Program-made: the position numbers and the translations under genes
The notes under the pieces: model-generated
Databases searched by the model: none
What the model was told of the DNA's origin: nothing
Seen by the model: the letters and a program-made list of their open reading frames with translations, nothing else
From: an uncultured Clostridium sp.
GTDB lineage: Bacteria; Bacillota; Clostridia; Lachnospirales; Lachnospiraceae
Length of the DNA stretch: 61,049 nucleotides
Assembly: GCA_900555045.1 (NCBI GenBank)
Contig: USJW01000009.1
Span: forward strand, 1 to 61,049
Direction of reading: 5' to 3'
Shown here: positions 33,901 to 43,175 of the stretch, one piece after another
Position numbering within the stretch: the first letter of the stretch is position 1
How the letters are laid out: every line of letters begins with the position of its first letter

Positions 33901-36125
33901 GGCAGATCAGCTACACGCTCACCGTCACAAACGCGGGGCCCAGCCCGGCACAGAACGTGGTGCTGACCGATGATCTTCCGCCCGAAATTTTAAACCCGGA
34001 ATTTGCGGTGCAGGGCGGCACGAACTTTGCCCCGTGGGTCAGCCCGTACTCCGTCGGAACCCTGGCGCCGGGGGAAACGTTCCTGGTGACCATCCGCGGG
34101 ACCGTGGACCCGTCTGCGTCAAGCGGGACCCTCACCAACACCGCCACTGTCCAGAGCACGACGCCGGACCCCAACCCGGACAACAACACCGACACCGCCG
34201 AGACGCCGGTGGTGGAGTCCGCCGACCTCTCGGTCACAAAAACAGCGGACCAGAACCCCGCCGTGCCGGGTCAGCTCTTCAGCTACACCATCACGGTGAC
34301 CAACAGCGGCCCCTCGGACGCCCGGAATGTGCTCCTGATCGACGCAGTGCCCGCCGTCCTGTTAAACCCGCTGGTCTCCATCGACAACGGCTCCACCTAC
34401 TTTGCCTGGAGCAGCCCGTTCATGCTGGGGACGCTGGCCGCGGGCACCAGCCGGACCATCCGGATCCGCGGAACCCTAAGCCCCTCCGCCACCGGCGAGC
34501 TCGTGAACACCGCCGTGGTCGAGAGCACCACCCCGGATCCCGACCTGGACAATAACACCGACACCGATGTGACGCCCATCCGCCCGTCCGCCGACCTCTC
34601 GGTCATAAAGGCAGTGGAGCAAAGCCCGGTTCTCGCGGGCGGACAGATCCGGTATTCGCTCCTCATCTCCAACGCCGGGCCCAGCGAGGCGGAGAACGTG
34701 GTCTTAACCGACGCACTCCCGCCTGAACTCAGCGGCGCGGAGATATCCGCGGACAACAGGGCCACATGGCTTCCCTTTAGCGGGGTCTACCTGGCCGGAA
34801 ACCTGGCCGTCGGGGCGGCCATCCGCCTCTTAATCCGCGCCGTAGTCTCCCCCGAGGCCTCCGGGCTGATCCGCAACACGGCGATGGTCGGCAGCAGCAC
34901 GCCGGACCCGGATCCCGACAACAACCGCTCCACCGTCGAGACGCCCGTCTCCCCCTCCGCCGACCTCTCGATCACAAAGAGCGCTGCGCCCAATCCGGTG
35001 GAAGCCGGAGGCACCCTGACCTACACGCTGACCGTCACAAACGCCGGTCCGTCAAACGCGGTCAATGTGGCGGTGCAGGACCGGATTCCGTCGGAGCTTG
35101 CCGATGCAGAGTACTCGGTGGACGGCGGGGCCACCTGGCTGCCGTGGACGAATCTTTACCGGATCGGCGCGCTGGCCGCGGGCCAGACCTTTGTCATACT
35201 GATCCGCGGAACCGTCCTTCCCGCAAGCAGCGGCAGCATCGTGAACTTCGCAACTGTGTCCAGCGACACGCCGGATCCCGACCCGGACAACAACACCGCC
35301 CAGGACACCGTGGACATCATCGCCAGCACATCGGCCGATGTCTCCGTCACCAAGTTGGCGATCCCCTCGACCGCTGTGATCGGGGAATTCCTCACCTACC
35401 AGGTGACCGTCACCAACTACGGGCCGAACCCGGCAGAGAATGTAACCCTCTCTGACGAGCTCTCCCCCATCCTGGCAAACGCAGAATTCTCCCTGGACCG
35501 CGGCGCCAACTGGAGCCCGTGGGGTTCTTCCCTGGCCCTCGGGACGCTTGCCCCCGGCGAGAGCGTGTTGGTGCTGATCCGCGGGCTGGTGACCCCCAAC
35601 GCGTGTGACAGGATCTGCAACACCGCCACCGTGACGAGCACCACGCCGGATCCGGACCTGGAGAACAACACGGCCGTCCTCTCCACGCCGTTATTGCGCG
35701 GGGCCGACCTCTCCATCTCCAAGGCGGCCCGCATCATCCCGTCCTCCTGCGGCCCCTTAATCATCTACACCCTGACCGTGTGCAACGCCGGGCCGGAGGC
35801 CGCGCGGCATGTGATCATCACCGATGAGCTGCCCCCGGAAATCTGCGATCCGGTCTACTCAGCCGACCACGGGCTGACCCAGTGCCCGTGGAACGGACAG
35901 TTTTCCGTGCTTGAGCTGCCGGCCGGGGAGTGCATCTGCATCCTGATCCAGGGCTGGGTCAGCCCCTGCGCAGGACAGCGCATCGTGAACACCGCCGCCG
36001 TCACCTCCGCCACGCCGGACCCGAATCTGTGCAATAACAGGGACTGCGTCTGCGTGGAGTTGACGCAGGCCGCCTGGGGAGATGCAGCAGGGTGCGGGGA
36101 CTGCGACCCGTTCGAAAGCATCTAA
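30909..36125 (+). CDS. Giant DUF11-repeat surface-type protein without export signal
   Basis: A 1738-residue, highly acidic, Pro/Thr/Ser-rich protein. Residues 3-68 form an SdrD-B/carboxypeptidase-regulatory-like beta domain (TLSGRVIFDRD to GNYRVVESYG). Residues about 150-355 look like a carbohydrate-binding jelly roll (QVFVQPNTNYLFTAWILNL to NDYAIDDISF). Eleven DUF11 repeats of about 122 residues follow. Start 30909 is set by AAAGGTGGG; an in-frame upstream extension lacks a ribosome site. There is no signal peptide, no LPXTG and no transmembrane helix. Cysteine is rare until the last repeat, which carries about a dozen. A spore-surface role is one possibility. Confidence 0.85.
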   Translation: MATLSGRVIFDRDRSLTISGSDSGLANIPVVLQNISTSQRLTVLTDSAGNYSFINVPNGNYRVVESYGTAGGVPTPGDFSLAAPGSVPSGVNPPITAAPNPPPGSTNLDSLTPDTLLITVTGADIGNLNFFNGPVIYTPIETILDPCAFISGDNLIGAADEGTFGSFPPGTPANTGAPVEPYPGVTPDFVYVLPNPDTYTPFGGQYTVQNIMNNALSEVIGAWWRIADHTEGNETGRMMVVNGDNPGAVFFRDQVFVQPNTNYLFTAWILNLFKVTGYPNPELGVRILAEDGSILYSATLGTLIPPSLNAPEWKQIGSVINSQNNSSLTVEFLSEGPEVIGNDYAIDDISFNEIQVPEFIPVKTVDRQTATVGEVVRFTVTLSNTCQSPLTSLFFRDLVPEGLSFVPDTVTVNDVLTPGANPDIGFPLPDVPGGSTVTVAFDAKVNMVPVPNPALNQAEIRYSYTPVEGGIPGTYLVTSNEVPVFVTETADIAVVKTASPSPVVPGSTLTYTINVSNQGPSPAENVLLTDSLPASLSGAEFSVDGGGTFYPWPGTYSLGTLLSGETRTIIIRAAVAPSATGNIVNTAVVESSTPDPDLSNNTSTAVTPVVDQADLSVVKLGSPNPVAQGELLTYTLNISNAGPAAAVGTILTDPIPASLLNPEYSLGGSAFQPWTGTLSLGTLEPGAVVIVQIRGTVSPAAVGIISNTATVSSSTPDPDLSNNSSTDSTEVTASADLAVTKTGTPSPVPAGSQLTYTLNVENFGPGDAQNVLLTDPIPAQLVNAQYSLDGGATFQPWTGSVSLGTFTANTARTVLIRGTVQGTATGLIANTAIVSSSTPDPNPDNNEDTEITPINTSADLSVTKSGSPSPVLPGQTLTFTLTVRNAGPNPAIDTVLADAVPPELAGAEYSVDNGATWLPWTGSLSLGTLDPNAVRTVLIRGTVSSAASGLLTNTAIVQSATPDPNPDNNQDTALIPVNESADLSIVKTASPVPVTAGGQISYTLTVTNAGPSPAQNVVLTDDLPPEILNPEFAVQGGTNFAPWVSPYSVGTLAPGETFLVTIRGTVDPSASSGTLTNTATVQSTTPDPNPDNNTDTAETPVVESADLSVTKTADQNPAVPGQLFSYTITVTNSGPSDARNVLLIDAVPAVLLNPLVSIDNGSTYFAWSSPFMLGTLAAGTSRTIRIRGTLSPSATGELVNTAVVESTTPDPDLDNNTDTDVTPIRPSADLSVIKAVEQSPVLAGGQIRYSLLISNAGPSEAENVVLTDALPPELSGAEISADNRATWLPFSGVYLAGNLAVGAAIRLLIRAVVSPEASGLIRNTAMVGSSTPDPDPDNNRSTVETPVSPSADLSITKSAAPNPVEAGGTLTYTLTVTNAGPSNAVNVAVQDRIPSELADAEYSVDGGATWLPWTNLYRIGALAAGQTFVILIRGTVLPASSGSIVNFATVSSDTPDPDPDNNTAQDTVDIIASTSADVSVTKLAIPSTAVIGEFLTYQVTVTNYGPNPAENVTLSDELSPILANAEFSLDRGANWSPWGSSLALGTLAPGESVLVLIRGLVTPNACDRICNTATVTSTTPDPDLENNTAVLSTPLLRGADLSISKAARIIPSSCGPLIIYTLTVCNAGPEAARHVIITDELPPEICDPVYSADHGLTQCPWNGQFSVLELPAGECICILIQGWVSPCAGQRIVNTAAVTSATPDPNLCNNRDCVCVELTQAAWGDAAGCGDCDPFESI
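31977..36071 (+). repeat. Eleven tandem DUF11-encoding repeats (about 369 bp each)
   Basis: After a first, more divergent unit at 31977, units begin with GCC/GCG-GA(C/T) codons for ADLS(V/I) near 32376, 32745, 33111, 33480, 33849, 34221, 34590, 34959, 35334 and 35703. Period is 366-375 bp. Recurring blocks encode TPDPDPDNN, LTDPIPA and LIRGTV. DNA similarity between units is high enough to allow recombination or assembly error. Confidence 0.88.
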
Positions 36126-36141
36126 ATAATTAGACAGTTTA

Positions 36142-36188
36142 GGGCCGGTAAAAGTAGTGTTAAACCCTGCTTTTACCGGCCCTTTTTT
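36142..36188 (+). terminator. Strong intrinsic terminator of the DUF11 gene
   Basis: Perfect 13-bp stem GGGCCGGTAAAAG (36142-36154) and CTTTTACCGGCCC (36170-36182) with a 15-nt loop, followed by TTTTTT (36183-36188). It separates the convergent DUF11 and GGDEF-EAL genes. Confidence 0.92.
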
Positions 36189-36221
36189 CGTTCTCATGCC
36201 TCTCCGCGCCGCGCGTTCTCT

Positions 36222-38939
36222 TCACTTTTTCTCTCTATCCGCAACCAAAAACCGCGTCTCATACTCGTCCGCAGATATGGGCCTGCCAAACAGAAATCCC
36301 TGGGCCAAGTCCACCCCGCAGGAGCGGAGTTCCTTAAACTGCTCCTCCGTCTCGATCCCCTCGGCCACCATGTTAATTCCCAGATTATGGCAGGTCTTGG
36401 AGATCAGCTCCACAATGGTCTTGGTCTTCGGGTTGACGGCGATATTGTCGATCATGCTCTTGTCCAGCTTGAGCACATCAAACTCGATCTCCGACAGAAG
36501 TCCCAGATTGGCGTACTCCGTCCCGAAGTCATCGATCCCGATGGCAAAGCCCGCCTGGTGCAGCTTCGTGATCAGTCGTTTTATGTCAACTTCATCCGTC
36601 TCGTGCACCTTCTCAGTAACCTCGATCTCCATGTAACTGGGAGAAATCCCGTAGGTCTCACAGATCGAAGTGAGCTGCTCCACGAAGGACGGCTGCATGA
36701 GCGACGAGACGGAGAAGTTCACGGAGACTGGGAAGGCCTGCATGCCCTGGTCCATCCAAGCCTTGAGCTTTGCGCATACAAACCGGAATACATAAAAGTC
36801 GATCAGACTGATGGTCTCCGCCTCCTCCAAAAGCGGGAGGAAATTCCCCGGCAGCACCAGCGTATCGGATTTGGAGCGGTAGCGGACTAACGCCTCGGCG
36901 CCGACCGGCGTGCGGTCGGAGGCGGATATCTTGGGCTGAAGGAACACCTCAAAACGGTTCTCCTCCAGCTCCTTCTTCAGGACAGCCGGATCCGCAAGGT
37001 GCAGGGTCTCATCGCTGTGGTGACGGTAGCGCTGTGAGACGGGATGCCTTCTGTAAAACTCCTTCTTGTCCTCGTACATCCTGGCGTCCGCCTCCGCGAT
37101 GACCTGCTTTAAATCGTCCACGGAGTCGGCCCACTGGGAGCCGATGGCCGCCCGATAGTGGGGATCGGTCTGAAACTGGGCCCGCAGCTCCCTGAGCTTG
37201 CTGCCAAACAGGTCCCGCTCCATATCGAGGCAGATGATCACAAACTCGTCTCCGCCGATGCGGTAAAAGTCCGCGCCGTCAAACACCGCTCTCATCCGCC
37301 TGGCGCACTCGGCCAGAACGGTATCCCCGTACTCATGCCCGTACTGGTCGTTGATATCCTTAAGGCCGTTCACATCCAGATACACGATTCCCACCTTGCG
37401 GTCCGTGCGGACCAGAGCGTTGGTGTCCTCGATATAGCGGTTCCGGTTGTAAAAGGAGGTGAGCGTGTCAAAATAGCTCATGTGCGAGAGCTGCCTCTGG
37501 CTCTGCGCGTTGCTGCGCGCGATTAAGAGGAAGTAGCACAGCGTCTGGAGCAGAGATCCGATGTTTGCGGCCTGGCCGGCCGGCGAATTGTCCACCGCCA
37601 GATACCCCAAAAGCTCCCCGTCCTTCTCCAGAGGCGCCGCCACCAGGCACTGGATGGACTGCCCTGCAAGGAACCGGTACTCCTCCGGCGCGGACTCCCT
37701 TATCTGCTCCAGATCCTGGACTACAGCGCACTCCTTCCGCTTAAAACACGAAAGCCATCGCGCGATCAGGGAGGTCGGAAGGCCCTGCTGTTTTTTCTGC
37801 TGCGAGGAAATTCCCCCGGCGCACCACTCCAGTTTGCGGTAGAGCAGCCCCTCCTTGATGTCCACGATGTACGCCCGGTCCGCGTGCAAAAAACTTCCAA
37901 ACTTTTCCAGTACCTGCGCGGTGGTGCTGATGATGTCGTTCTGCCGGTACAGCATGCCCACGCAGTCCGTGACCATCTTTTCCGCCTCCAGGGTAAATTT
38001 TAACAGCAGCTTTTCCCGCTCCGCCTCCGTGGTATCAAAGGCAATCTCCATCCTGGCCGGGCGGTCGTTCCACTCTAAAAGCCGGTCCTTCAGAAGATAG
38101 TGGCGTCCGGTTATGGGATTTGTGTGCTCCCAGGTATAATTTTCCCCCTTTCGCAGCAGGGAGTTGGTACAGAACTCACAGGGCTCCTCCTTCCCCTGGA
38201 GAACCCGGTAGCACTTCTGGCCCTCGAGGGAGTCCACATGGAAACTGTCCATGCCCGCCTGGTTCAAAAACAGCAGCTCGTAATTCTCAATGTCGGACAC
38301 GTACATCAGCTCGGAAATCTCGTTCATCGGTGCCCTGAGGCTCTCCTCCAGCTGCGACAGCTGTTCCCGCTTTCTCCGGTTTTCAGCCTCCGCCCGCTCC
38401 AGCTCCCGCTGACGCTTTGCCTGTTTTGCGCTATGGCAGTAGAGCAGAATCATGAGAAGGATAAACGCGCAGTTTAAAATCAGCAGGCTCCCTGCCGCGG
38501 AGCGGACGCTCTTCTCGGAGAATTGTTCCGCCGCGGCCACCGTCCGGTCCGCCAGCGAGAAGAACGACTCACTGTCCGCAAACAGTGTCTCAGATTCCCC
38601 GCCCGCGCGGACGCGGTAAATCTCCTCCTTGAGTGTTTCCCACTCCGCCTGCATCTGGACGATCAGATCCTGAAACACATCGCTCTCAAGGCGGGTGAGC
38701 CCATTTTCTCCCTCCCCGGTCTGAAGCTCGCCAAGGATGCCCTCAATCTTTTCAATGAGCGGATCGTCGGGTCTGTGATTCAACTCTTTCTTTACCAGGC
38801 GCTGCGTTGCTCCGCGGACCACACCCGCATAGTTGATCACCTTGGCATTTCCCTGGAGGTTGTAAATATAAAAGTAGGAGACCAGGCTCGATGCCAGAAG
38901 CGCGATTGTTAAAATAATCGGAAATAATTTCTTTTGCAT
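36222..38939 (-). CDS. Membrane GGDEF-EAL c-di-GMP signalling protein
   Basis: A 905-residue protein. Two TM helices (about 4-26 and 148-168) flank an extracytoplasmic PilJ/type-IV-pilus-chemoreceptor-like helical sensor (INYAGVVRGATQRLVKKEL). A PAS region (about 200-305), a GAF domain (about 335-480), GGDEF (about 490-640, intact YRIGGDEF but no RxxD inhibitory site) and EAL (about 655-895) follow. The EAL side keeps GAEALVRYRS, SVNFSV, EVTEK, DDFGTEYANLG, LDKSMI, AEGIE and QGFLFGRP, so both activities look possible. It is the last gene of the signalling operon, 40 bp after the lipoprotein gene. Confidence 0.92.
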   Translation of the reverse strand: MQKKLFPIILTIALLASSLVSYFYIYNLQGNAKVINYAGVVRGATQRLVKKELNHRPDDPLIEKIEGILGELQTGEGENGLTRLESDVFQDLIVQMQAEWETLKEEIYRVRAGGESETLFADSESFFSLADRTVAAAEQFSEKSVRSAAGSLLILNCAFILLMILLYCHSAKQAKRQRELERAEAENRRKREQLSQLEESLRAPMNEISELMYVSDIENYELLFLNQAGMDSFHVDSLEGQKCYRVLQGKEEPCEFCTNSLLRKGENYTWEHTNPITGRHYLLKDRLLEWNDRPARMEIAFDTTEAEREKLLLKFTLEAEKMVTDCVGMLYRQNDIISTTAQVLEKFGSFLHADRAYIVDIKEGLLYRKLEWCAGGISSQQKKQQGLPTSLIARWLSCFKRKECAVVQDLEQIRESAPEEYRFLAGQSIQCLVAAPLEKDGELLGYLAVDNSPAGQAANIGSLLQTLCYFLLIARSNAQSQRQLSHMSYFDTLTSFYNRNRYIEDTNALVRTDRKVGIVYLDVNGLKDINDQYGHEYGDTVLAECARRMRAVFDGADFYRIGGDEFVIICLDMERDLFGSKLRELRAQFQTDPHYRAAIGSQWADSVDDLKQVIAEADARMYEDKKEFYRRHPVSQRYRHHSDETLHLADPAVLKKELEENRFEVFLQPKISASDRTPVGAEALVRYRSKSDTLVLPGNFLPLLEEAETISLIDFYVFRFVCAKLKAWMDQGMQAFPVSVNFSVSSLMQPSFVEQLTSICETYGISPSYMEIEVTEKVHETDEVDIKRLITKLHQAGFAIGIDDFGTEYANLGLLSEIEFDVLKLDKSMIDNIAVNPKTKTIVELISKTCHNLGINMVAEGIETEEQFKELRSCGVDLAQGFLFGRPISADEYETRFLVADREKK

Positions 38940-38979
38940 ATCAACCTCTCAGTTTACCACGCCACCCCGGAAACAGAAA

Positions 38980-40275
38980 TCACGTTCCCCCGTACAGCGC
39001 AAGCTCCTTTTGCTGGAGCTCGTCGTACTCCCTGCACACCTCGTCCACGCTGGCACCCTCACAGAGCTTCACGCAGAGCTCCTTGATGGTATTCCAGGTA
39101 TTAAAATGCAGCTCGAAGTCCTGGTTTGGGATCTGGGGGCCAGCCCCCAGGCACTCGACCAGCCGGTCCGCCTGCGGCAGAGTGGAGGCCCTGTTTCCCT
39201 GGGCGGATGAGATCTTGCCCAGGCGCTCCGCGAACCCGTTTAACGTCTCTATGGTGCAAAGATTATCAACAATCAAGACCGCCTCGCTCAAGTGCTCGGA
39301 GTTCGGATTGACCGCCAGCCGCAGGTCCGCCCCGACCACACAGATTTCACCGTCCGGCAGAACGGGCAGCGCCGTCATCTCCACTTTAAACGGGTAGCCG
39401 TCAAACGCCACGGCCCGGCAGATGGAACTGATGAATGCACATTTTCCCTCCGCAAAGAACTCTCTCTCCTCGTCTTTGCCCGGCAGCGTGGCAAGTGTCC
39501 GCTCCACATCCAGATATCCGCGGTCGATCATCGTCTGGAGGAGCTGGAATCCGTCTCTCATGTAGGTGCTGATGGGCGTTTTTCCGTCCGCCAGCTCCGC
39601 CACAAGCTCCTCGCTCTGCGGGTCCTGATACAGCGGCCCCAGGCCGGCACACATGACCGGCACACTGATCCCATAGTCCCGGTTTCCGCCATATGGGAGG
39701 ATTCCATTCTGTTTGAGCGTCTCACAGACATTCCAGAATTCATCCAAATTTTTCGGCACCTCCAGGTGGTACTCGTGGAGCATATCCACGTTCCAGATCA
39801 GACCGAAGCTGGTGTAGGACAGCGGGACCGAAAACACCTTCCCATTGCAGGTGCTCTGTTTCAGGGCGTCCTCGGACAGATTATTTATGCACGACAAATC
39901 CGACAGGTCGTAGATGAACCCCTTCCGGTCAAACTCCAGCACTTCCTCCGCAGTTATAATATACAGGTCGTCCGGCAGCCCGCTCTCCATGCGCTTACAC
40001 AACAGTTCGCGGTAGGAGAGGCCTTCCTCTGCATAAAAATTTGCATAATCGCTGTAGACAATCAGGTTGCTGTTGTATTTCGGGTTGATGACCTTGGCAC
40101 AGCACTCATTGATTGCATTTGATACAATGTCCCCCTGAGAGAACAGGGAGATCACAACCTCCGGTTCATTGTCCGCCAGGTAAACCTTGGGCTCCTCCCC
40201 GGCTCCCGCACACCCGCTGCCAAGCAATGCAAACGCCATACAGACTGCTACCGCCCGTTTTCCCCTCATCTTCAT
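38980..40275 (-). CDS. Orphan extracellular solute-binding lipoprotein (ABC family 1 type)
   Basis: A 431-residue protein with a lipoprotein signal: basic start, hydrophobic stretch and lipobox LLGSGC (Cys22). The mature part has the type I sugar/oligosaccharide-binding fold, with LSYTSFGLIWNVDMLHEYHLEVPKNLDEFW typical of family 1 solute-binding proteins (quoted in part here: LIWNVDML, PKNLDEFW). No ABC permease or ATPase gene accompanies it. Instead its start overlaps the stop of a hybrid histidine kinase by 4 bp, suggesting it presents a ligand to the kinase or to the GGDEF-EAL sensor. Confidence 0.85.
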   Translation of the reverse strand: MKMRGKRAVAVCMAFALLGSGCAGAGEEPKVYLADNEPEVVISLFSQGDIVSNAINECCAKVINPKYNSNLIVYSDYANFYAEEGLSYRELLCKRMESGLPDDLYIITAEEVLEFDRKGFIYDLSDLSCINNLSEDALKQSTCNGKVFSVPLSYTSFGLIWNVDMLHEYHLEVPKNLDEFWNVCETLKQNGILPYGGNRDYGISVPVMCAGLGPLYQDPQSEELVAELADGKTPISTYMRDGFQLLQTMIDRGYLDVERTLATLPGKDEEREFFAEGKCAFISSICRAVAFDGYPFKVEMTALPVLPDGEICVVGADLRLAVNPNSEHLSEAVLIVDNLCTIETLNGFAERLGKISSAQGNRASTLPQADRLVECLGAGPQIPNQDFELHFNTWNTIKELCVKLCEGASVDEVCREYDELQQKELALYGGT

Positions 40276-43175
40276 TTCGTTCCTCCCTCGTTTCCCGTAT
40301 TATAGTAGAGCTGAATCATCTCAAACAACTTTTCAATGTCCACCGGCTTGGATATATGCCCGTCCATACCGGCGTTTTTGCATTTCAGTATATCCTCCGC
40401 GAACGCGTCGGCCGTCATGGCGATGATCGGAATATTCGCCTTTCTGCTGGAGGGGAGACCCCGGATTTTTCTGGTGGCCTCAAGCCCATCCATCACCGGC
40501 ATGTGGATGTCCATCAGAATCATGCCGAACTGTCCGTCCTCGCTCTCTTCTATCTTCTCCACGGCCTCAAGGCCATTCTCCGCGCTGTCCACCTGGATCC
40601 CGGCAGTGCTCAAAAGCTCTATGGCGATTTCCCGGTTTAACTCATTGTCCTCGGCCACCAGGATGCGAAGCCCCAGAAACTGGTGTTTGGGAATCTCATG
40701 GCCCACGCTCTGTGCCTTCACCGCGGAACCCAGGATGTAAAAGCGCAGCTTCTGCACCAGCTCGGAGCGGAATATGGGCTTTGTGAGGAACCCGTTGATT
40801 CCCGCATCCAAGGCCTCGTCCTCCACCTCCTCCCAGTTGTAGGCGGACAGAAGGATAATCGGGATATCCATCCCCAGCCGTTCGCGGATGCGGCGCGAGG
40901 TCTCCACTCCGTCCATCTCCGGCATCTTCCAGTCCACGATCACCGCAAAGTAGTCGTTCCCGGCCTCGTGGGCCCGGGTCGCTGCTTCCACCGCCAACGA
41001 ACCGCTCAGGGAGCTGTCCACGTGCACGCCGACCTCCTCCAGCATAATCTGGATCCCTTCGCAGGTGTCCTGGCTGTCGTCCACCACAAGGACCGTATGC
41101 CCGGCCAAAAATCCCACATCCTGGCTGGAGGACTCAGACAGCGGCATCGGCAGGGTCACTGTAAATTTGGATCCGACGCCGGGCGCGCTCTCCACAAGGA
41201 TCGTACCGCCCATAATGTCCACAATGTTTTTCGTGATCGCCATCCCCAGGCCGGTTCCCACAATTTTGCTCAGGCGGTTGTCCTCCGCCCGCTCAAAGGG
41301 GGTGAAGATCCGCTTTACAAACTCGGGCTCCATGCCGATGCCGTTGTCCTCCACCTGGAAAATAATATCGATCATCCGGTCGTCCCGGCGCTTCTCCTTC
41401 AGGCTGATGGATATCTCCCCTCCCTCCGGCGTGTACTTTACGGCGTTGGACATGAGGTTCATCAGGATTTTCTGGATGTGAAGCCCGTCGCCCATGACGA
41501 TGTCGTAGTCCAGCACGGACGATTTGACATGCAGCGTGTGGCTCTTTTTTAATATATCCGGCTTGACTAAGAGCAGAACGTTTGAGATCAGCTCCGGCAG
41601 ATTCACCGGTTCACATTTTAGGCTGAACTTGCCGCTCTCAATCCGGGACATATCCAGCACCTCGTTGATTAAGGCCAGCAGGTGCTCCGACGCGGAGGAA
41701 ATCTTATTCAGGCAGTCCGCTACCTTCGCCTGGTTGCCGATATTCGCCTGGGCGATATTCGTCATGCCGATAATTCCGTTCATGGGGGTGCGGATATCGT
41801 GGGACATGGACGAGAAGAACGTGGTCCTGGCCCGGTTGTTCTCCTGGGACTGCTGCAGGGCGTCCGCCAGATCCGCGCGCATGTGGTGCTCCCTCGTGGT
41901 GTCCCGCAGCACCGCCAGATACTGCCCGTCGTCGGCGGAGAGGAAGTGGACCTCCGTCCAGCGCTGGAGCCCGTCGTCCGTTCCGGTACAGTACTCCTTT
42001 CGGACATTTCCTTTAAGCCCGCCGCCAAAAAAGGCCTTTCGCTGCTCATCGCCCTCCGGCACCCCGCACCGCTCAAACAAGAGCTCCGGCTGCGCGGTGG
42101 CCTGCTCCGGCTCCAGATCATATAAAACCTGGACGTTGTTGGAGACCATCTCCGCCTTCTGCCTGGAGGGGGTGTAGAGGAGAAACGCGAAATCGATGTT
42201 GGTGGAAATATTCTGGAACAGGCGCTCTCTATAAATCCGCCCCTGCTCCCGCCCTTTCATGGACTCACGGCTGAGAAGCAGCCCTGTAATCAGAAGCAGC
42301 GCGCCCGCCAGCTCTGCGAAGGTGACAGTGACCATCTTGATGATATCAGCGGACTCCTGCTGAAGGACGCTCTTGGGCATGATCGAGAGGAGGTACCAGT
42401 TGTAGGAATTTCCCTTTGGAAGAAAGCACAGGATGCTGTCCTCCCCGTGAAATTTAATATCCATGGTTCCGGCCGCCTTGTTCCGCATGAGGTTTCCAAG
42501 CTGCTCCCGGACCGCAGGGCTATTTCCGTTTTCTTTCAGGAACTCGTCAATCCCGTCCGTCTCTGACCCGGTGCTCTCAATGATCCAGGAACCATCTCCA
42601 TCCACGATGAACGAGAAACCGGAGCCGCCGCCGAAGGTAAAAAGCGACGGATCCCGGTAGCTGGACATCGGCTTATCCGCATACAGCGCGCCGATCTGTT
42701 CCCCGTCCAGCCATACCGGGGTCTGAAACGTGGTCTGGAGCCGTCCGCTGCTCCCTATGTAGACATCCGAGTAACCGCTCTGCCCCATCGTCAGCGCGGT
42801 CTCCTCAAAGGGCAGCGAACCGATGTCCACCGGCTCCCCGAGGCTGTCCACGCCGCTTCCGCTGGAATCCAGATAAAAGAAGCGGTAAAAGTCCGTTGCG
42901 TCCGCATAATTTTCAAGGATGCCAATGGATTCGGCGGAACCTCCCCTCTCCGCGTACAGACCCGCAAAGGATTTCAGCCGCTCCTCGTCATTTCTAAACT
43001 GCCGCCGGACGCTGCTCTGTATCATCCGCGTGGAGTTGATCATGCGCTCATTGGAGCCCCGATCCATTTTTTCAGTGATGCGATTCAGCAGGGAAAACAT
43101 AACGACCGTGCTCAGCAACAAAAGAACCGCAACACTGGATAAAATTAAAATTGAACGCTTTTTGTATCCCTTCAT
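40272..43175 (-). CDS. Hybrid sensor histidine kinase with two receiver domains
   Basis: A 967-residue membrane kinase. TM1 (about 8-30), a dCache-like extracellular sensor (about 35-275), TM2 (about 282-302), a PAS-like domain (about 315-430), HisKA with phospho-His459 in MSHDIRTP, HATPase (N573, N577; VEDNGIGM; GTGLGMAITKN), receiver 1 (about 693-812, Asp748 in VDWKMP) and receiver 2 (about 837-957, Asp889 in MDIHMP). There is no Hpt or DNA-binding output, so phosphate may pass to another protein or the receivers may act allosterically. ATGA overlaps link it to the genes on both sides. Confidence 0.94.
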   Translation of the reverse strand: MKGYKKRSILILSSVAVLLLLSTVVMFSLLNRITEKMDRGSNERMINSTRMIQSSVRRQFRNDEERLKSFAGLYAERGGSAESIGILENYADATDFYRFFYLDSSGSGVDSLGEPVDIGSLPFEETALTMGQSGYSDVYIGSSGRLQTTFQTPVWLDGEQIGALYADKPMSSYRDPSLFTFGGGSGFSFIVDGDGSWIIESTGSETDGIDEFLKENGNSPAVREQLGNLMRNKAAGTMDIKFHGEDSILCFLPKGNSYNWYLLSIMPKSVLQQESADIIKMVTVTFAELAGALLLITGLLLSRESMKGREQGRIYRERLFQNISTNIDFAFLLYTPSRQKAEMVSNNVQVLYDLEPEQATAQPELLFERCGVPEGDEQRKAFFGGGLKGNVRKEYCTGTDDGLQRWTEVHFLSADDGQYLAVLRDTTREHHMRADLADALQQSQENNRARTTFFSSMSHDIRTPMNGIIGMTNIAQANIGNQAKVADCLNKISSASEHLLALINEVLDMSRIESGKFSLKCEPVNLPELISNVLLLVKPDILKKSHTLHVKSSVLDYDIVMGDGLHIQKILMNLMSNAVKYTPEGGEISISLKEKRRDDRMIDIIFQVEDNGIGMEPEFVKRIFTPFERAEDNRLSKIVGTGLGMAITKNIVDIMGGTILVESAPGVGSKFTVTLPMPLSESSSQDVGFLAGHTVLVVDDSQDTCEGIQIMLEEVGVHVDSSLSGSLAVEAATRAHEAGNDYFAVIVDWKMPEMDGVETSRRIRERLGMDIPIILLSAYNWEEVEDEALDAGINGFLTKPIFRSELVQKLRFYILGSAVKAQSVGHEIPKHQFLGLRILVAEDNELNREIAIELLSTAGIQVDSAENGLEAVEKIEESEDGQFGMILMDIHMPVMDGLEATRKIRGLPSSRKANIPIIAMTADAFAEDILKCKNAGMDGHISKPVDIEKLFEMIQLYYNTGNEGGTK

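Noticed and set aside
31977..36071. Regular repeats considered as a CRISPR array
   Set aside because: Units are about 369 bp, fully coding and without short identical repeats and unique spacers.
30921..36121. Numerous antisense frames across the DUF11 gene
   Set aside because: They recur with the 369-bp period, so they are mirror images of the repeats rather than genes.
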